This document shows, one piece after another, positions 50,897-59,582 of a DNA stretch of 64,000 bases; position 1 is the stretch's first letter, and each line of letters starts with the position of its first letter. A program made the position numbers and the translations under genes. Source of the DNA: Pseudobacillus wudalianchiensis (lineage in GTDB: Bacteria; Bacillota; Bacilli; Bacillales; Domibacillaceae). The stretch covers positions 218,589 to 282,588 of the forward strand of contig NZ_MAYT01000027.1 of NCBI RefSeq assembly GCF_001685015.1. Reading direction: 5' to 3'. The notes beneath the pieces were generated by a model, which was given only the letters and a program-made list of their open reading frames with translations, was not told the origin of the DNA and ran no database searches.

Positions 50897-52495
50897 GTGA
50901 GTCAGAAAGTAAATCCTGCTGACCCAAACACCGTTCCAAAGTTCATTGAAGAAGTAAAAAAACCTCCCATAGCGAGACCAACCGCTGGAGACTCTTATTA
51001 TGAAATAAGGATGAAAGAAGCAAAACATCAATTTCATCCCGCTTTTCCACGAACGACTATTTGGGGCTATAACGGTATCTTTCCAGGACCAACGATTGAA
51101 GCGCGCAAAGGAAAAACCGTTGAAGTAAAGTGGTTAAATAATCTTCCCAAAAAACACTTCCTGCCTGTAGATTACACATTGCACGGAGCAGTCGGTAACC
51201 CGGAGGTTCGGTCAGTAGTTCACCTTCACGGAGCTAACGTCAATTGGGAAAGCGATGGCTATCCAGAAGCCTGGTACACAAATAACTATGAATTTACGGG
51301 ACCTGCATTTAGACGAAAAGTGCATGCCTATACAAATCATCAGCAAAGTGCCACTCTCTGGTACCATGATCACAGCATGGCACTCACCCGCTTAAATGTG
51401 TACGCCGGCCTGGCGGGTTTCTATCTGCTTCGGGACACCAATGAGGAACGGTTGAATTTGCCAGCAGGTGACTATGATATTCCGTTAATGGTCCAAGACC
51501 GCTCCTTCAATGAAGATGGATCTCTCTTTTATCCAGAAACCCCTGACCCTGATTTGCCGGTCTTTCCTTCTATCGTACCAGGTTTTCTTGGAGAGATGAT
51601 TACAGTGAACGGAAAAGTTTGGCCCTATTTACGGGTAGAACCACGTAAATACCGCTTCCGGATTTTAAATGCATCTAACCGCAGAGAATATAACTTTAGT
51701 CTGTCAAACAATGAGCCGTTCTACCAGATCGGCACGGATGGCGGACTGCTGTCAAACAGAACGGAGCTTACTTCATTTGAATTGCTGACGGCTGAGAGAA
51801 CAGATATTGTGATTGACTTTTCTAAATGGAAAGGAGAACAAATTACCCTTCTTAACACGAACGAAACGGAAGACAGCCACACGAGAACGGTCATGCAATT
51901 CCGTGTAGATCTCCCGTTAAAAGGAGAAGACAAAAGCGAGGTACCAGAAAGATTGTACCCGAATATGGATTTACATGAACATATGGCTCATACTATTCGC
52001 AATCTGCCGCTAGGTATCTCCTTCGATGAATATGGACGGTTAATGCTAATGCTGGACGGAAAAATGTGGCATGACCCCGTTACCGAAAAACCTTCGCTTG
52101 ACAGCATTGAAATTTGGAACATTATAAATACTACTCCTATCCCGCATCCAATTCATATTCATTTAGTTCAATTTAAAATTGTCGAACGAAGGCCTTTTAA
52201 TGTAGATTTGTTTAATCAAACAGGCAAAATAGAATTTACAGGTCCACCTGAAGAGCCGCGAATTTACGAGCGAGGCTGGAAGGATACAGCCAAGACAGAT
52301 CCCGGCATGGTGACAAAACTTGTGATGCATTTTAAAGAACATACTGGAAACTATGTGTGGCACTGCCATTTCCTCGAACATGAAGATCATGACATGATGC
52401 GCCCTATCCGCATCATTAACGATGCTCATCCAGTCGCACCGCCCCATGCAGATGAGGAGCCTCATCAGGATGACGGGCCTTCAAATGGCAGCTAG
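50897..52495 (+). CDS. cotA: Spore coat multicopper oxidase (CotA-type laccase)
   Basis: A three-cupredoxin laccase of about 532 residues, strongly like B. subtilis CotA. All copper motifs are visible: VVHLHGA, LWYHDHSM, HPIHIHLVQF and the type-1 site HCHFLEHEDHDMM. Also conserved are LWGYNG-like IWGYNGIFPGPTIEARKG and DGYPEAW. It oxidises phenolics and helps make coat pigment. I prefer GTG 50897 because AAAGGTGG lies 7-9 bases upstream; ATG 50870 would add nine residues but has no ribosome site. The acidic His-rich tail (PPHADEEPHQDDG) is longer than in CotA. Confidence 0.92.
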   Translation: MSQKVNPADPNTVPKFIEEVKKPPIARPTAGDSYYEIRMKEAKHQFHPAFPRTTIWGYNGIFPGPTIEARKGKTVEVKWLNNLPKKHFLPVDYTLHGAVGNPEVRSVVHLHGANVNWESDGYPEAWYTNNYEFTGPAFRRKVHAYTNHQQSATLWYHDHSMALTRLNVYAGLAGFYLLRDTNEERLNLPAGDYDIPLMVQDRSFNEDGSLFYPETPDPDLPVFPSIVPGFLGEMITVNGKVWPYLRVEPRKYRFRILNASNRREYNFSLSNNEPFYQIGTDGGLLSNRTELTSFELLTAERTDIVIDFSKWKGEQITLLNTNETEDSHTRTVMQFRVDLPLKGEDKSEVPERLYPNMDLHEHMAHTIRNLPLGISFDEYGRLMLMLDGKMWHDPVTEKPSLDSIEIWNIINTTPIPHPIHIHLVQFKIVERRPFNVDLFNQTGKIEFTGPPEEPRIYERGWKDTAKTDPGMVTKLVMHFKEHTGNYVWHCHFLEHEDHDMMRPIRIINDAHPVAPPHADEEPHQDDGPSNGS

Positions 52496-52506
52496 TAAAT
52501 AAAAAA

Positions 52507-52534
52507 CAGGAGAACTCCGTAATGAGTTCTCCTG
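52507..52534. terminator. Terminator between cotA and the thioesterase gene
   Basis: Perfect 11-bp stem caggagaactc / gagttctcctg, 6-base loop, T6 on the minus strand. The genes converge on it. Confidence 0.88.
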
Positions 52535-52543
52535 CTCTCTCAT

Positions 52544-53029
52544 CTATTGTTTATCTACAAAGTTGCTAGGCATGACGACAGCAATGACCTCTCCACGAGC
52601 ACAAAGGGTATCATTAGCAAATACTTCTGTCTGAACCTTCCACTTCTTCGGATGAATTTCCTCTACCACTCCAACTGCTTTTAATGGAATACCTTGCGGA
52701 GTTGGCTTCATAAAGTCAACATGTAAAGACCCTGTCACAAACCGCGGCGGCTCTGCTCCATCTCCCAGCTCATGCCCATTTTTCCGGTGCAAGGCTAAAG
52801 AAGCTGAACCCGTCCCATGACAATCAATTAATGATGCAATAACCCCACCGTAAACAAATCCGGGAATGGCCGTGTGATCTTGCTCTGGCGTATACACTGT
52901 GACAGTCTGCTCCCCTTGCCAGCCCGTCCGAAAATGATGCCCCGCTTCATTCAACCGGCCGCACCCGTAACACCAAGCAAAATCATCCGGGTACTCATCT
53001 TGAACCGCTTTTACGCTTGTTTTCTCCAT
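52544..53029 (-). CDS. PaaI-family hot-dog thioesterase
   Basis: A 161-residue hot-dog fold protein: CYGCGRLNEAGHHFRTGW near the N-terminus, PGFVYGGVIASLIDCHGTGSASLA in the central helix with the likely catalytic aspartate, and VTGSLHVDFMKPTPQG. It probably hydrolyses an acyl-CoA. ATG 53029 follows GAAGGGGGG; the earlier in-frame ATG lacks a site. Function beyond the family is unknown. Confidence 0.85.
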   Translation of the reverse strand: MEKTSVKAVQDEYPDDFAWCYGCGRLNEAGHHFRTGWQGEQTVTVYTPEQDHTAIPGFVYGGVIASLIDCHGTGSASLALHRKNGHELGDGAEPPRFVTGSLHVDFMKPTPQGIPLKAVGVVEEIHPKKWKVQTEVFANDTLCARGEVIAVVMPSNFVDKQ

Positions 53030-53111
53030 TATCATCCCCCCCTTCAAAATAGTATAACACGTTTCCAATTGATGGGTATTTTTTCATTTCCAATAAAAAA
53101 GAAATGCACAC

Positions 53112-53147
53112 AAAAAAGCCGTTCCATCATAGCCGAACGACTTTTCT
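53112..53147 (-). terminator. Terminator of the DUF2533-like gene
   Basis: Arms aaaagccgttc / gaacgactttt (one G-T pair) with a 10-base loop and T6 on the minus strand, 20 bases after the stop. Confidence 0.75.
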
Positions 53148-53166
53148 TTTTTAAAACAGAATACCC

Positions 53167-53424
53167 TTACTTTAGGGATTCCACATATTCACGAACCATC
53201 TCCGGTGTCACCAATTTACGTGTAGGAATCAATCTTTGATTGGCAAGAAGATTGATTTGCTCAGTGACTTCGTTGATTTGCTCAGTTGTGAATTCCTTTC
53301 CTTCCTTGCATAAAGCTACTGCTTCTTCAATATATTTTTCTCTTTGCTGATCAAGGCTGACAAACTTCTTATATAATTGGTTTTGCTTTTGGGCATGAAG
53401 CTCGAGATCCTTATGTACACTCAT
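53167..53424 (-). CDS. Small helical protein, DUF2533/YpbS-like
   Basis: An 85-residue soluble, mostly helical protein (KKFVSLDQQREKYIEEAVALC, then FTTEQINEVTEQINLLA) ending in VTPEMVREYVESL. From memory the layout resembles B. subtilis YpbS (DUF2533); the match was not verified. GGAGTGGAC-type purine stretch precedes the start. Function unknown; single gene. Confidence 0.65.
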   Translation of the reverse strand: MSVHKDLELHAQKQNQLYKKFVSLDQQREKYIEEAVALCKEGKEFTTEQINEVTEQINLLANQRLIPTRKLVTPEMVREYVESLK

Positions 53425-53503
53425 CCTTTGTCCACTCCTATTATGTAGATATTCACTCTACTTTATATTAACAAGTCCCTTTAAAATACTAAAGAAGGAA
53501 ATG

Positions 53504-53923
53504 TTATTTCGTGGCAATCCGCAAAGCATATGTGGCGTCTCCCTCTTTCCACTTCGCGTGGATAATATAAATATAGGTTCCTTTTTTGTTAGGTAACATA
53601 ATCTTATTATGTTTTACTCTCTTGAAATTTGCTTGTTCATTTTTCCAAATTCCCGCCTCGAGACCATCAGGACGGTATTTAAAATCGATAACTAACACCG
53701 CACCTGGAGGAACAGCAACAGCATTTGTGTGTTCGACAAGCTCTTCGGGCCCGGCTGTGTCGACTGCAATGCCTTCCCCATTTTTGTGCCAGGAATAGGG
53801 GCCGATTTCATACATGATCTCTTTCTTCCCTACCGTTAAAACAGGCTGGGGCGGCCCTTGAATTCCTACTTCACATGCTGATAGGAAGATACATAAAAGA
53901 ACAGCCAACAACCACTTCTTCAT
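53504..53923 (-). CDS. Small lipoprotein
   Basis: A 139-residue lipoprotein with a clear signal and lipobox LSAC (Cys about 17). The mature part is beta-rich (KKEIMYEIGPYSWHK, AVLVIDFKYRPDG, TYIYIIHAKWKEGDATYALRI), the last segment resembling domains that sense the cell surface. ATG 53923 follows GGAGGGGG. No family recognised. Confidence 0.7.
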   Translation of the reverse strand: MKKWLLAVLLCIFLSACEVGIQGPPQPVLTVGKKEIMYEIGPYSWHKNGEGIAVDTAGPEELVEHTNAVAVPPGAVLVIDFKYRPDGLEAGIWKNEQANFKRVKHNKIMLPNKKGTYIYIIHAKWKEGDATYALRIATK

Positions 53924-53998
53924 TTTTCCCCCTCCTTCACTTCTTGAACGCCCACACAAAATGCAGCTTTATTTTACGGTTCCGCTATGAATGAAAAA

Positions 53999-54042
53999 AT
54001 AGACGCCTATTAAGTGCTGTACTTTCTTAACGGGCGTCTATT
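53999..54042. terminator. Terminator of the YjdM/PhnA gene
   Basis: Arms aatagacgcc / gggcgtctatt with additional inner pairing (ttaag/cttaa), directly after the yjdM stop on the minus strand. Confidence 0.75.
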
Positions 54043-54045
54043 GTA

Positions 54046-54378
54046 TTAGACTTTCTTGACAAATTCAGATTTCAATTTCATGGCTCCAAAGCCATCAATT
54101 TTACAATCGATATCATGATCCCCATCTACAAGACGGATATTTTTTACCTTTGTTCCTATTTTTAGAACGGATGAACTCCCCTTTACTTTAAGATCTTTAA
54201 TCACTGTCACCGTGTCCCCGTCGCTTAAAATATTGCCGTTCGCATCTTTTATGATCTTTTCCTCTTCTGCTTCTGTCTCCAGCGTCCATTCATGAGCACA
54301 TTCAGGACAAATGAGAAGCGCTCCATCCTCGTACGTATACGCCGAATTACATTTCGGGCAATTTGGTAAATCAGACAT
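54046..54378 (-). CDS. yjdM: Zinc-ribbon protein YjdM/PhnA
   Basis: A 110-residue protein with an N-terminal zinc ribbon (CPKC and CPEC, residues about 7-27) and a C-terminal SH3-like PhnA domain ([41 protein letters not shown]). It was once annotated as alkylphosphonate utilisation, without phosphonate activity being shown. Full family length; ATG has GGAGG upstream. About 220 bases toward the LysR gene show no supported feature. Confidence 0.92.
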   Translation of the reverse strand: MSDLPNCPKCNSAYTYEDGALLICPECAHEWTLETEAEEEKIIKDANGNILSDGDTVTVIKDLKVKGSSSVLKIGTKVKNIRLVDGDHDIDCKIDGFGAMKLKSEFVKKV

Positions 54379-54597
54379 GATATATCCTCCATTCGATGAT
54401 TTTCCATTATGTAAACAACTAACATTGAAAGAATTCTATGTGCCATTAAACAGGACCAAAAACACATAGGTAATTCCTCACACTCTTCTATACTGTCATA
54501 CTATTCGCTCGTTGACAACTCTTCCTTTGTAATCCTTTAAAGGACCATTACGGCAAATAAAAATAAACAGCCTCAATCTGTTCTGCCTCATCCAGTC

Positions 54598-55461
54598 TTA
54601 AAAAAAAGAAGCAATTAACGACTGTTTAAATTGCTCTACTTCAGGTGTCTCTATTTTTGTCACGACATATGTGAACGAATTAGGAGGGATGACGTTATCC
54701 GGCTGTATTTCCACTATTCTTTTATTTTGCAGCTCTTCTTTAATCATGGATAGAGGTAAGTAAGAAACGCCAAGCCCTTCTTCAATCATCCTCTTCGTCA
54801 CTTCGACCTGAGTAACAGGCATAGTGCGGGTTCTTGGATAATGTTTTTTAATGTTACGTAAAAGCGGTTCCCAGTAGGCTGGATGATTGTTCGTCAAAAG
54901 CCGATAGGAATGGAGCACCTCTTTTTCATTCCTGTCCGCCTTTTCACGATAGGGAGCGACAAAAATGACTCGTTCTTCATGAACTGTTTCACAACAAATT
55001 TCCATTTGAGCCGGTTTTAACCTCGTTAAGCCAATATCCGCTTGGCCACTGCTTATTTCTTCCCCGATCTTAAAAGAACTTAGGACATTTATGATCACTT
55101 CAATATTTGGATGATCATGTATAAACGAACGCAAAAAAGAGGGCAGGACAGAAGCAGCAATTTGTGGAGCTGCAGCGATTGTCAGCTTGCGATGGTATCC
55201 TTGCTTCCATCCCTCAAACTTCTCCATTTCCTCTTCATATTTCTCCACAATCCCTACCGCTGATGAAAGAAATGTAAAGCCGGCAGAAGTAAGAAAAACA
55301 TGCTTTCCTTTCCGCTCAAATAGCTGAATATGCAAGTGCTCTTCTAATTTTTTAATATGTTTTGTTACCGCTGGCTGTGTTAAAAAAAGTTCTTCAGAAG
55401 CCTTGCGAAAGTTTTCATAGTTAGCCGCCGCAATAAATGTTTTCAACCACTTTATATCCAT
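54598..55461 (-). CDS. LysR-family transcriptional regulator
   Basis: A 287-residue regulator: winged helix-turn-helix (residues 1-60; ANYENFRKASEELFLTQPAVTKHIKKLE) and a co-inducer domain (about 90-285; SSGQADIGL, GLGVSYLPLSMI). It is divergent from the SAM methyltransferase gene, with a symmetric box just upstream of its own start, so the methyltransferase is its likely target along with itself. Ligand unknown. Confidence 0.9.
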   Translation of the reverse strand: MDIKWLKTFIAAANYENFRKASEELFLTQPAVTKHIKKLEEHLHIQLFERKGKHVFLTSAGFTFLSSAVGIVEKYEEEMEKFEGWKQGYHRKLTIAAAPQIAASVLPSFLRSFIHDHPNIEVIINVLSSFKIGEEISSGQADIGLTRLKPAQMEICCETVHEERVIFVAPYREKADRNEKEVLHSYRLLTNNHPAYWEPLLRNIKKHYPRTRTMPVTQVEVTKRMIEEGLGVSYLPLSMIKEELQNKRIVEIQPDNVIPPNSFTYVVTKIETPEVEQFKQSLIASFF

Positions 55462-55482
55462 TCCATTACCGTCCTTCTCTTT

Positions 55483-55499
55483 AATAACAGATCGTTATT
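55483..55499. promoter_or_regulatory. LysR-type binding box
   Basis: AATAAC-N5-GTTATT includes the T-N11-A-like core ATAAC/GTTAT of LysR operators. A second near-dyad (agatc ... gatct, 55489-55510) overlaps it. It is 22 bp before the regulator start in the divergent region. Confidence 0.5.
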
Positions 55500-55679
55500 A
55501 ATAATGATCTATTTTGTTAATTTTCATTGTACTCTTATTACTTTATAATTCATATCACACTAACTAGTTGTATCTTTACTGAAGGCGCTGTTATATTTCG
55601 TTATTGATTTTTCCTGCAGACCAACGCCTTATGCTCTCTAATCAACTGCTAAAAAAGAATGATAAAGGAGGAAGTAGAA

Positions 55680-56366
55680 ATGAATCATATAAAAAACCAT
55701 GTGAAAGAAAAATTTAATGAGAATGCCCCGCATTATGACCAGCAGCGAAGAAAACTAATCCCTTGTTTTGATGACTTTTATTCAGTTCCATTATCGTTGA
55801 TCAATTTTGAAAAAGAGCAGCCTTCTGTGCTGGATATAGGGGCAGGTACAGGCTTATTTGCTTCCTTTGTGAAAGAGAAATACCCTGGTGCTCACATAAC
55901 GCTCATTGACTTGTCCGAAAACATGATGGCTCTCTCTAAAGAACGGTTTAAAGGAGATCCACAGGTCGATTATGTGATAGCTGATTATACAGTGCATGAA
56001 TTTAATAAACCATTTGATCTCATTATCTCTTCACTTTCGATTCATCATTTAACCGACACAGAGAAGAGAAAATTATACGACAAAGTGTTCTCACTGCTAC
56101 ATCCAAATGGAATCTTTATAAATGCTGACCAAGTTCTTGGACATACCCCGTTCATTGAGTCTCTGTACAAAAGGGATTGGAAACACAAAATTGAAGCCAG
56201 CGGTTTAAAGGCGGAAGAAATTCAAGCGGCTTACGAACGGACAAACCTTGACCAAATGGCACCTCTTCAAGACCAGCTTGACTGGTTACAAGCAAGCGGC
56301 TTTGTCGATGTGGATTGCATTTATAAATATTTTAATTTCGTTGTCTTGTTTGGAAGAAAGCTCTAA
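55680..56366 (+). CDS. SAM-dependent methyltransferase
   Basis: A 228-residue class I methyltransferase: motif I VLDIGAGTGLFA (about residues 44-55), motif II ITLIDLSENMM, and IISSLSIHHL at motif IV. The substrate cannot be inferred. ATG 55680 has AAAGGAGG upstream; the frame is open 7 codons earlier without a site. Divergent from the LysR gene, probably regulated by it. Confidence 0.88.
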   Translation: MNHIKNHVKEKFNENAPHYDQQRRKLIPCFDDFYSVPLSLINFEKEQPSVLDIGAGTGLFASFVKEKYPGAHITLIDLSENMMALSKERFKGDPQVDYVIADYTVHEFNKPFDLIISSLSIHHLTDTEKRKLYDKVFSLLHPNGIFINADQVLGHTPFIESLYKRDWKHKIEASGLKAEEIQAAYERTNLDQMAPLQDQLDWLQASGFVDVDCIYKYFNFVVLFGRKL

Positions 56367-56445
56367 GGTGAAAAAGAAGAACATTTATTTCTCTATTCAA
56401 ACTGCTAGGCTACTCATGTAAATAAAGCCCGTTTCTCATTCCCAA

Positions 56446-56504
56446 GGCTGATTGCAAACGTTTATCTTTCGAGGAGCGAAAAGACCGAGCGTTTGTAATC
56501 AGCC
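56446..56504. repeat. Dispersed palindromic repeat, copy 1
   Basis: Fifteen-base arms (ggctgattgcaaacg / cgtttgtaatcagcc, 14 of 15 paired) enclose tttatctttcgaggagcga and a short tail. The sequence aacgttt-tctttc-agg-gcga and the closing gagcgtttg recur at 61413-61505. Confidence 0.65.
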
Positions 56505-56526
56505 TGCAGCCTGAAAAGCTGATTTC

Positions 56527-56970
56527 TTACTCGGCTGTTATCAAAAAGCTTGCATACGGTTCTTTATTAACCGTTACGTTTATTTTCCACTTACCTGACT
56601 GATCAAGCGCAAATTTTGCTCCGCTTTGTGCATTTTCAATCCCTGCTTCGTAAAGCTTAACCTTTTTTCCTGTCTCCTGGTGCAGAGCCATCATATTGTA
56701 CAGTTTCCCATTTACTTTTTCAGCCTCAGCGAGAAAATACAGCTGATAGTGCCGGCCTTGTCCGACAGCAAACGCCAGCTCTCCACTTTCTCCGTTTAAT
56801 TTAATCATCCCGAACTTTCCCTCTTCCCCATATAAAGTCTGGCCATCCACCTCAAATACCGTGCCTGGCTTTCTCTCCTTGGCTGTACTTGTTGTGTTCG
56901 TTTCCGTGCATCCTGCCAGCATACATACGAAAGCAAGCAACAAAAAGCTTATTTGTTTTATTTTTCTCAT
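56527..56970 (-). CDS. Small lipoprotein
   Basis: A 147-residue lipoprotein (lipobox LAGC, Cys about 21) with a beta-rich mature part (TVFEVDGQTLYGEEGKFGMIKL, RHYQLYFLAEAEKVNGKLYNMM, GKWKINVTVNKEPYASFLI). ATG 56970 follows AAGGAGAG; an ATG seven codons earlier has no site. The last segment resembles domains in other Bacillus exported lipoproteins. Function unknown. Confidence 0.7.
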   Translation of the reverse strand: MRKIKQISFLLLAFVCMLAGCTETNTTSTAKERKPGTVFEVDGQTLYGEEGKFGMIKLNGESGELAFAVGQGRHYQLYFLAEAEKVNGKLYNMMALHQETGKKVKLYEAGIENAQSGAKFALDQSGKWKINVTVNKEPYASFLITAE

Positions 56971-57130
56971 CGTTTCTCTCTCCTTTTTCATTTTGTAGAT
57001 AAAACACTACCTGCCTTGACGACAAACTTCCATTTCCTGAATGAGAAAATCATTCTTCATACGCATATTAAAACGTTTATCTACATAGAAATGAGCAAAG
57101 CTTTATGTTGGACAAGAAAGGACGAACTCA

Positions 57131-57469
57131 ATGAATAAAAAGTTTACTTTTTTCCTGTTCCCGGCTCTCTTTATTCTTCTTGCAGCGGCATCCAGCTTCG
57201 ATTTTTCCTCTCGCAGGCTCTTGGAGGAAAAGACCTCTTTAACGACTATTGAACCAGATAGTGAACCTGTGTTAGCTGAATCAACAGACCAAAATAAATT
57301 CATTCAATCTAAAAATTTCAAAGTAGAGGAGGAATTAGTTCAGCGCGAGGAAGTAGATGATTATATGGTTGAAACCTATCGTGAATATGAGGTCTACACT
57401 GATAGTCAAGGGAATGAACAAGAAAGGATTCCAACCTCGAATTACAGCTACATCCGCTATCATAAATGA
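57131..57469 (+). CDS. Exported or membrane-anchored small protein (112 residues)
   Basis: An N-terminal hydrophobic segment (residues 5-21, FTFFLFPALFILLAAAS) without a clear cleavage site is followed by an acidic mature part ending TYREYEVYTDSQGNEQERIP. AAAGGA precedes the ATG. No family recognised. Confidence 0.6.
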   Translation: MNKKFTFFLFPALFILLAAASSFDFSSRRLLEEKTSLTTIEPDSEPVLAESTDQNKFIQSKNFKVEEELVQREEVDDYMVETYREYEVYTDSQGNEQERIPTSNYSYIRYHK

Positions 57470-57581
57470 CTTCACTGATACTTAGTTACGTAACACGATT
57501 ATCCTTTACCTGAGTTTTGTGTATGTTGACGACGGCAATAAACTATTTAAGGGAGTTGCATTTTCATGAACAGTAAACAAA

Positions 57582-57610
57582 ATGCTCAGAGTTTTTTATT
57601 CTCTGAGCAT
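57582..57610. terminator. Hairpin between the small gene and the decayed GyrI-like gene
   Basis: Perfect 10-bp stem atgctcagag / ctctgagcat with a 9-base loop, 30 bases beyond the pseudogene end; TTTTG follows on the minus strand. Confidence 0.65.
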
Positions 57611-57640
57611 AAAAATATACCTCTAAAAAAGAAAAAAAAC

Positions 57641-58121
57641 TTAATGATTCCTTTTCTGCTTAATAGGGACATACAGATTCACTTTGCATTTCCCTTCTGG
57701 ATCTTCAGCGGGATTATTTAAATTAAATTCAAGATTATCCCGATCCTCATCTGCCTGATACACACTTTTGAGCACTCTCCAAACATATATTGATAAGCTT
57801 CGTTCAACTTCACAGCTGTATCATAAAATGCATACAAAGCCTATAAACGGCTATCTAATGTTTTAAATTGCATGTCTTTATATTTTTCCCTTTCAACTTT
57901 TTTCGGGATGGTCACACAAGCATCATGACGGCGCTGCTGCTCTTCGACGAAATCAGGATTGTCTAAGGATACTCCTGTAAAAGACTGCTGGGCGGAAAAA
58001 GCCCATTTTGAATAGCCCAATTGACCAATGTTCCCCAATGGTCTTGAGACTCAAAATAACTTCCAGTACGGCGATTGAACGCTACTTCATATTTGGGTAA
58101 CTCTCTAATTTTGATCTCCGT
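57641..58121 (-). pseudogene. Decayed GyrI-like/AraC effector-binding domain gene
   Basis: Reading frames on the minus strand together spell an effector-binding domain: first IKIRELPKYEVAF and HWGTLVNWAIQNGLF; then after a +1 shift near 57990 AQQSFTGVSLDNPDF and DACVTIPKKVEREKY; then a TAG stop at 57841-57843, then LYAFYDTAVKLNEAYQYMFGE; and a further shift before ADEDRDNLEFNLNNPAEDPEGK and VNLYVPIK. No intact start. The helix-turn-helix half of an AraC regulator is absent. Confidence 0.75.
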
Positions 58122-58357
58122 CTTTTAGCCCTCTGTAAATCTTTTCATTGTCCTCTTTACTTTTCTATAAGAAGGGTGTCCTATTATTTGATTGCAGCGG
58201 CCGTATTCTCTTTATGGAAGACGTTCGCCTGTTCAAATGCAGTCATTTCACAATAGAAAAAGTACTTGCTCACCCATTTTTCATTCAACCAAGGAGCGTT
58301 AATTTTGCAACGCGGATACCTTTTTTCTTCATTATTACATACGCAAATTTCTACGTT

Positions 58358-58963
58358 TTATGACATTTTCGTCTGGCCGCCATGTCGACTATTCGCCTCT
58401 GTCAACGTATAGGTTGTGCAGCTCCAATGATGCCGATCGGTTTTTTTGTTCCCTTGCCAGCCTGCTTTTAATAGTTCCCGGGCAATGAACTGATTAAAAA
58501 CTCCGTGCCCCACTAAAAAAACGTGTTCATATTTGGCCGCTAACCTCATTAACCGATCACTCGCCTTAGTCGCTCTTTCTTTTATTTCCTTTATAGATTC
58601 TTTCTCTCCTTTGTATCCCATCAGCCAAGCACAACGGTGATAAACCGCCCAAAAAGACGGAGGAGCCTTTACATTAAAAAAAGCAAATTTTGAAACGGGC
58701 ATTTCCGCTTCCCGAAAAAGCGAATCTGAAATCGTCAAACAATTTGTATCAAGCCTCGCTGCTGATTGGATAGACCGACATAAAGTGCTGGAGATCAGCA
58801 GCTTTGCTTCTTGTGCTTTCTTTTTCGTTTGTGCCGGCACAACGATTTCTTGAATAATCCCTGCTTTATCATAATCATCAACCCATTTGGCAAATTCAGA
58901 ACAAGAAATAGCTGACTTGTCTGTGTGACTGGATTTCCCATGCCTCATCAGCGTAATTTCCAT
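58358..58963 (-). CDS. Histidine phosphatase superfamily protein
   Basis: A 201-residue phosphoglycerate-mutase-like protein: the catalytic RHGK at residues 8-11 (ITLMRHGKSSH) and the second catalytic histidine in FLVGHGVFN (about residue 155). The substrate is not predictable. The ends of the gene are ordinary, with GAGAGG before the start. Single gene. Confidence 0.85.
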   Translation of the reverse strand: MEITLMRHGKSSHTDKSAISCSEFAKWVDDYDKAGIIQEIVVPAQTKKKAQEAKLLISSTLCRSIQSAARLDTNCLTISDSLFREAEMPVSKFAFFNVKAPPSFWAVYHRCAWLMGYKGEKESIKEIKERATKASDRLMRLAAKYEHVFLVGHGVFNQFIARELLKAGWQGNKKTDRHHWSCTTYTLTEANSRHGGQTKMS

Positions 58964-59144
58964 CCTCTCACTTCCCTTATACCTTTTCCTTAAAAAACAT
59001 TTCCCGGAAAATATTATTTGAATATTCTTTCAAATTTATATAACTTTCAATTCCAATTTAGGATTTCACTGTATTTATTTTCCTATAACGGAAACCACTT
59101 TTCAAGGATATGCTCGCTTATTTGTATTTTTCTTCTTCCATTAT

Positions 59145-59169
59145 GTTTGTTCTAAAGTCTACCGGGAAT
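59145..59169 (+). promoter_or_regulatory. SigB-type promoter of csbD
   Basis: GTTTGT (59145-59150), 13-bp spacer, GGGAAT (59164-59169), close to GTTTAA / GGGTAT. It is 47 bases before the csbD-like gene, a known SigB target family. Confidence 0.6.
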
Positions 59170-59215
59170 AGAGTAATATTCCTTCATTTAAATTTAACAA
59201 CTAGGAGGTTTTATC

Positions 59216-59398
59216 ATGAGAGACAACGGCATGGAAGATAAATTAAAAGGAATGGGAAACAAAATGAAAGGCGGGGCAAAAGAAGCTTGGGGAAATGTGA
59301 CAAATGACGAACGAACAAGAGCAGAAGGAAAAGCCGATCAGCTAAAAGGAAAATTTCAAGAAACAGTAGGAAAGGCAAAAGATAAGCTAAATGATTAA
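59216..59398 (+). CDS. csbD: CsbD-family stress protein
   Basis: A 60-residue hydrophilic, charged helical protein with the CsbD pattern MEDKLKGMGNKMKGGAKEAWG and GKADQLKGKFQETVGKAKDKL. AGGAGG precedes the ATG and a SigB-like promoter lies upstream. The molecular function of the family is unknown. Confidence 0.9.
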   Translation: MRDNGMEDKLKGMGNKMKGGAKEAWGNVTNDERTRAEGKADQLKGKFQETVGKAKDKLND

Positions 59399-59410
59399 TC
59401 TTAAATAAAG

Positions 59411-59445
59411 CAAGCCGCTTAAACATCTTAGTTTAAAGCGGCTTG
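59411..59445 (+). terminator. Terminator of csbD
   Basis: Arms caagccgcttaaac / gtttaaagcggcttg (one bulge) with a 6-base loop, followed by TTTTGTTTTTT on the plus strand. Confidence 0.85.
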
Positions 59446-59582
59446 TTTTGTTTTTTCGACATTTTATTCATCATTGACGGATTAACTCGAAAATTTTCCT
59501 CTTAAAAAGCCAATCTTGAGAACGGGTTTTTTTTATTTTTTGCCTTATAATAAAAAAGAATATGGCAACTGGAGGAATGTTT

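Noticed and set aside
56446-56470. cre-like sequences TGCAAACGTTTATC and, at 61419, TGAAAACGTTTGTC
   Set aside because: Both depart from the cre consensus at the conserved C near the 3' end, and they are part of the dispersed repeat and downstream of genes, not in promoters.
59214-59426. A leucine/phenylalanine-rich minus-strand frame opposite csbD
   Set aside because: It mirrors the lysine- and glutamate-rich csbD codons on the other strand; csbD has a ribosome site, promoter and family match.
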